Assembly: GCA_905331475.1 (NCBI GenBank)
Contig: CAJNYU010003862.1
Location: forward strand, 1-64,000
DNA length: 64,000 nt
From: Rotaria socialis
Taxonomy: Eukaryota; Rotifera; Eurotatoria; Philodinida; Philodinidae
Reading direction: 5' to 3'
Below the pieces are notes generated by a model. That model had not been told where the DNA came from. It did no database searches and worked only from the letters and a program-made list of their open reading frames with translations. Positions 61,380-64,000 of this stretch are shown here, one piece after another. The stretch's first letter is position 1. The number at the start of each line of letters is the position of its first letter. The translations under genes and the position numbers were made by a program.

Positions 61380-62385
61380 AAATTCCCCACCAATTCAATA
61401 TTTCGCAAAAGTCATCTACAATCACATGTCGATTACGACCTGCCCACATATTCGTACAGACAAGGACACGAAAAATATTCTTCCGATGACATTCAGAAGC
61501 TATCCAAGCAACATGATATAATACGGCAAGCGAACCAGGCGATGCACAATAGATCACACGGAGTGGAGGATTTTCGTAAAAATGCTTCTTTGTAGCTTCA
61601 TTTCCTCATTGCTGAACACAATCTACTACTCGTCTGAAACCGACTTCTTTTACACGCAAAACATTAACAAGGGTACTTTTGCCAAGGCGAGCTAAGCCAC
61701 AAACTCCTATATTAAATTGCTTGGTCATAACTAAGAAGAAGAGAATTATCTAGAACAATCAAGAAGCTCGTTGTGAAATCATAATGAATGACTGAGATAA
61801 GAAGAAAAACATAGCACACGACTACATTCAATATTTTCTATGCGAAGTGAAACAAAATCATCTACTTTCTGAATAAGCTTCTCCCAAAAAATGCGACGAA
61901 ATAATACAGCATCTCACCGGCCAAGTCATTTTTCATTATCGAGTGCTTCTATTATGCAATGAATGAGTTCGTCAACACCTTTGGACAGGTTTATTCACGG
62001 ATACAAATTCAGCATAATAGTATTCGATGGAATTGACCATTGTACAAGGTACATCGTTACCAAATACTGTTACTTTAGCTATGTGGAACTGTAATGTGTC
62101 GTTGATTAAACGATTTTTCAATTCCAGTACCAAGAATAACTAATTCTTCTATAAACTAGAGCATGCCGTCTTTTCCATTGGTGCTCGACCACATATTTTT
62201 GCAGACGAAAGCCCAGAAGATGTTTTCCTCGCGACTAAATTTCAATACTAGACACAGTTCTAATAACTTAGCAAATGATCCTGATGGAGCTCAGGAAAAT
62301 ACACAAACGGGATTTTTCTCTTCAATAAACTTCAATACAGTTGCTTCCCCATTGTTGCTATTCCACCGATTCAATTTATTTTAAA
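61380..62385 (-). pseudogene. P-loop GTPase-like pseudogene
   Basis: In the minus-strand segment 61727-61380 the frame opens MTKQFNIGVCGLARLGKST, a Walker A motif (GLARLGKST). It is interrupted by TGA at about codon 41 and continues with NIFRVLVCTNMWAGRN. To the right (62385-61880), minus-strand patches such as VLKFIEEKNPV and ELIHCIIEALDNEK look like another part of a GTPase of the same kind, but with stops and out of order, as if rearranged. No intact G-domain remains. Confidence 0.55.
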
Positions 62386-62872
62386 TTCCAAAAGTACTTT
62401 TGCAGGCTTGGAATTAAAAATATTCTGTATAAGAAACTCATTCCTGATTATATTTCTGTGAACTTGAATGAGATTGGTTAAGTGTAAAAATTTTGGAGGA
62501 TCACCATTTCGCAAAGCTATCTCATTAGAACTGTCTGAGAATTCTCTTAATGAGGCATCCGTTGAGACTAAATGCACTTTCTCTTTGTCGTTTACGCTGA
62601 AAGCCATGTACTTGCATATGGTACACACAAGTAGCTGCTTTCATTTTCGGAGACCCAGAATACGACAGTTTTTCTACTCAACCCAATTTGTAGCGTTGCT
62701 AGTTTCTCTACAAATATATTATTTTTATTATAATGAGTTTGAAATTGATCAAGAATGAAAATTAGTATTGTGTAAAGTACATTTAACAGTAGCTGTAATT
62801 TGTTTTATTAAATTTCAACTAGAAATGATGGTAATCATTATTTTGAGTAATTCGTTAGGTTTCGAAATGAAC

Positions 62873-63487
62873 TCAAGATGAATTGTTTGTCTGTGCATGT
62901 TTTCCAGGAGACCATCCATGTTTTGCCAGATGCTTCTCAGCTGCATTTAATGCTCCAGATTCTATAGTCGTGCCCATTGAGTCGTGCCATCGATTGAGAA
63001 AACCAAAATGACTAATCACACCTAAAATTTCAACAATTTCACCTTCATCCCAATGCTGACGTAGATTTTCAATAATGGGACTGTTTACAGCATTGGGCAC
63101 TGATGAAGCTGCTACGGCAAAGTCGAGAGCTGCCCGTTCAGCAGGACTGAAAGCTGCATGAGTAGAATACTGACAGATGTGAGCTAATTGTTCTGAATCA
63201 GCTCCAAAACGCTCCGCTGCTAGTATAGTATGTGCTTGGCAGTATTGACAACCAGCTTTGGAACTAGCAACATAAGCAATGAGACGTTTCAAAACATTAG
63301 TGACACGACCATGATTTTCCATCACTGCTTTGTTCAGGTTAATTGCAGCAGTAAGAATAGCCGGTCGATGTTGCATAGTAAAGACACCATTTGGGCAAAA
63401 GCCTAGTGTTTCATTATAAAAGGCAGCTAATTTCATTGTTTCGTCATTGGCATCGGGTGACAATGGAGAAACGACTGGAAACGACAT
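62873..63487 (-). CDS. AhpD-like / carboxymuconolactone decarboxylase-family protein
   Basis: A 204-aa single-exon ORF in the alkylhydroperoxidase D / CMD superfamily. The redox-active motif is Cys80-X2-Cys83-X2-His86 in AGCQYCQAHT, preceded by helical segments and followed by ERAALDFAVAASSVPN and VEILGVISHFGFLNRW, the usual second CMD half. AhpD-type proteins use the CxxC pair for thiol-dependent peroxide reduction; related members act on aromatic lactones. The closest relatives I recall are bacterial and fungal. No signal peptide, so probably cytosolic. No introns, unlike most neighbours, and the frame is intact among pseudogenes; both fit a horizontally acquired, still-selected gene (inference). 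Confidence 0.85.
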   Translation of the reverse strand: MSFPVVSPLSPDANDETMKLAAFYNETLGFCPNGVFTMQHRPAILTAAINLNKAVMENHGRVTNVLKRLIAYVASSKAGCQYCQAHTILAAERFGADSEQLAHICQYSTHAAFSPAERAALDFAVAASSVPNAVNSPIIENLRQHWDEGEIVEILGVISHFGFLNRWHDSMGTTIESGALNAAEKHLAKHGWSPGKHAQTNNSS

Positions 63488-63770
63488 AACAATAAACTGA
63501 TGTGTTTTTTAGCACTGAACTAATCTAAAACATTCAAAGAATTCTATTTATATGACAAATAACTTCACTAAGAGTTATGAAAAAAATTATTAAACATTAA
63601 ACAGTAGTTAGAATACTTATAAACGAAGATTGACCATTTCGATTATTCAAATTTTGTTGCAAACAGTTATGCTATAAAATTACTTCGAAAGAATATTTAT
63701 CTATGCAAACTCATTTCATTGGTTACTATTCATTCATACAATTGGCCAGTTTACTAAATAACCTAAAACG

Positions 63771-63980
63771 ATGTGTCAACACAGAAAATATGTGATGTCA
63801 ACAACAAATATGAAAATGCTATTATCAATTTACTTTTTATTTTATGTTCTTATCACAACGAAGAATATCGATAAGCATGTATGTGATGAAGATGATATTG
63901 ACGAAGGATCATTCTTTCTTTCGTGTAATGCATTAGGGAGAGAGTGGTGCTGTTCGCTTCATACTCAGCAAGTTGTCTAA
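63771..63980 (+). CDS. Small secreted Cys-containing peptide (hypothetical)
   Basis: A 69-aa ORF. The more likely start is the ATG at 63810 (MKMLLSIYFLFYVLITT), which gives a classical signal peptide. The mature part is acidic (CDEDDIDEGS), with cysteines in LSCNALGREWCCS. No dibasic or amidation site. The TAA at 63978 may be genuine, or the ORF may be the first exon of a longer gene past the window edge. Function unknown. Confidence 0.4.
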   Translation: MCQHRKYVMSTTNMKMLLSIYFLFYVLITTKNIDKHVCDEDDIDEGSFFLSCNALGREWCCSLHTQQVV

Positions 63981-64000
63981 TTATTTGATCGATTCTATAT

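Overview
The window looks like a piece of a small, AT-rich animal genome. Spliced genes have mostly 48-63 bp GT-AG introns, coding sequence uses the standard code, and animal genes sit beside decayed members of large families and short DNA-transposon remnants. My best inference is a bdelloid rotifer. The reasons are the F-box-like and rhodopsin-type receptor pseudogene families, which I associate with Rotaria/Adineta, the compact introns, and two intronless genes of fungal or bacterial flavour. No marker gene proves this. There is one assembly gap (56489-56631) and a single N at 7831.

Layout. 1-10 kb: a possible terminal exon at the left edge, a tRNA-like relic, an intronless KEX1-like serine carboxypeptidase, and a broken F-box-like gene struck by a 642-bp fold-back element. 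10-21 kb: two tandem paralogous neuropeptide precursors, each predicted to give two amidated PKF/SKF-type peptides, with a four-exon trypsin-like protease between them; the duplicated block also covers non-coding flanks. 21-23 kb: a non-autonomous hAT-like element with an 8-bp target duplication. 23-36 kb is the gene-dense core: a two-finger GATA factor, a cation-dependent mannose-6-phosphate-receptor-like protein, the glucosidase II alpha subunit (18 exons, 925 aa), a divergent TTC29-like TPR gene, a secreted Cys-rich protein and a two-span membrane protein. 35.8-54.6 kb: two tandem genes for modular surface proteins (signal peptide, variable ectodomain, Ser/Thr-rich mucin stalk, EGF repeats, one membrane span, conserved tail), built entirely from phase-1 introns. 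54.6-64 kb: pogo-like transposon remnant, broken GPCR, broken P-loop GTPase, an intact intronless AhpD/CMD-family gene, and a small secreted-peptide ORF.

How the genes relate. Glucosidase II alpha (ER glycan trimming) and the M6PR-like protein (lysosomal sorting) both act in the secretory and glycoprotein pathway and lie next to each other on the minus strand. The neuropeptide pair and the two modular receptors are local tandem duplications that have since diverged. The most interesting candidates for undescribed biology are the FxGxPKF-amide neuropeptide family with its CTxYGVC motif, and the tandem receptor pair with interchangeable ectodomain exons but a strongly conserved membrane and cytoplasmic segment.

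Exon coordinates for spliced genes come from reading splice sites by eye and checking reading phase. The models for glucosidase II, M6PR-like, GATA, TTC29-like, the protease and both receptors all close in frame, but no transcript or homology search was available.
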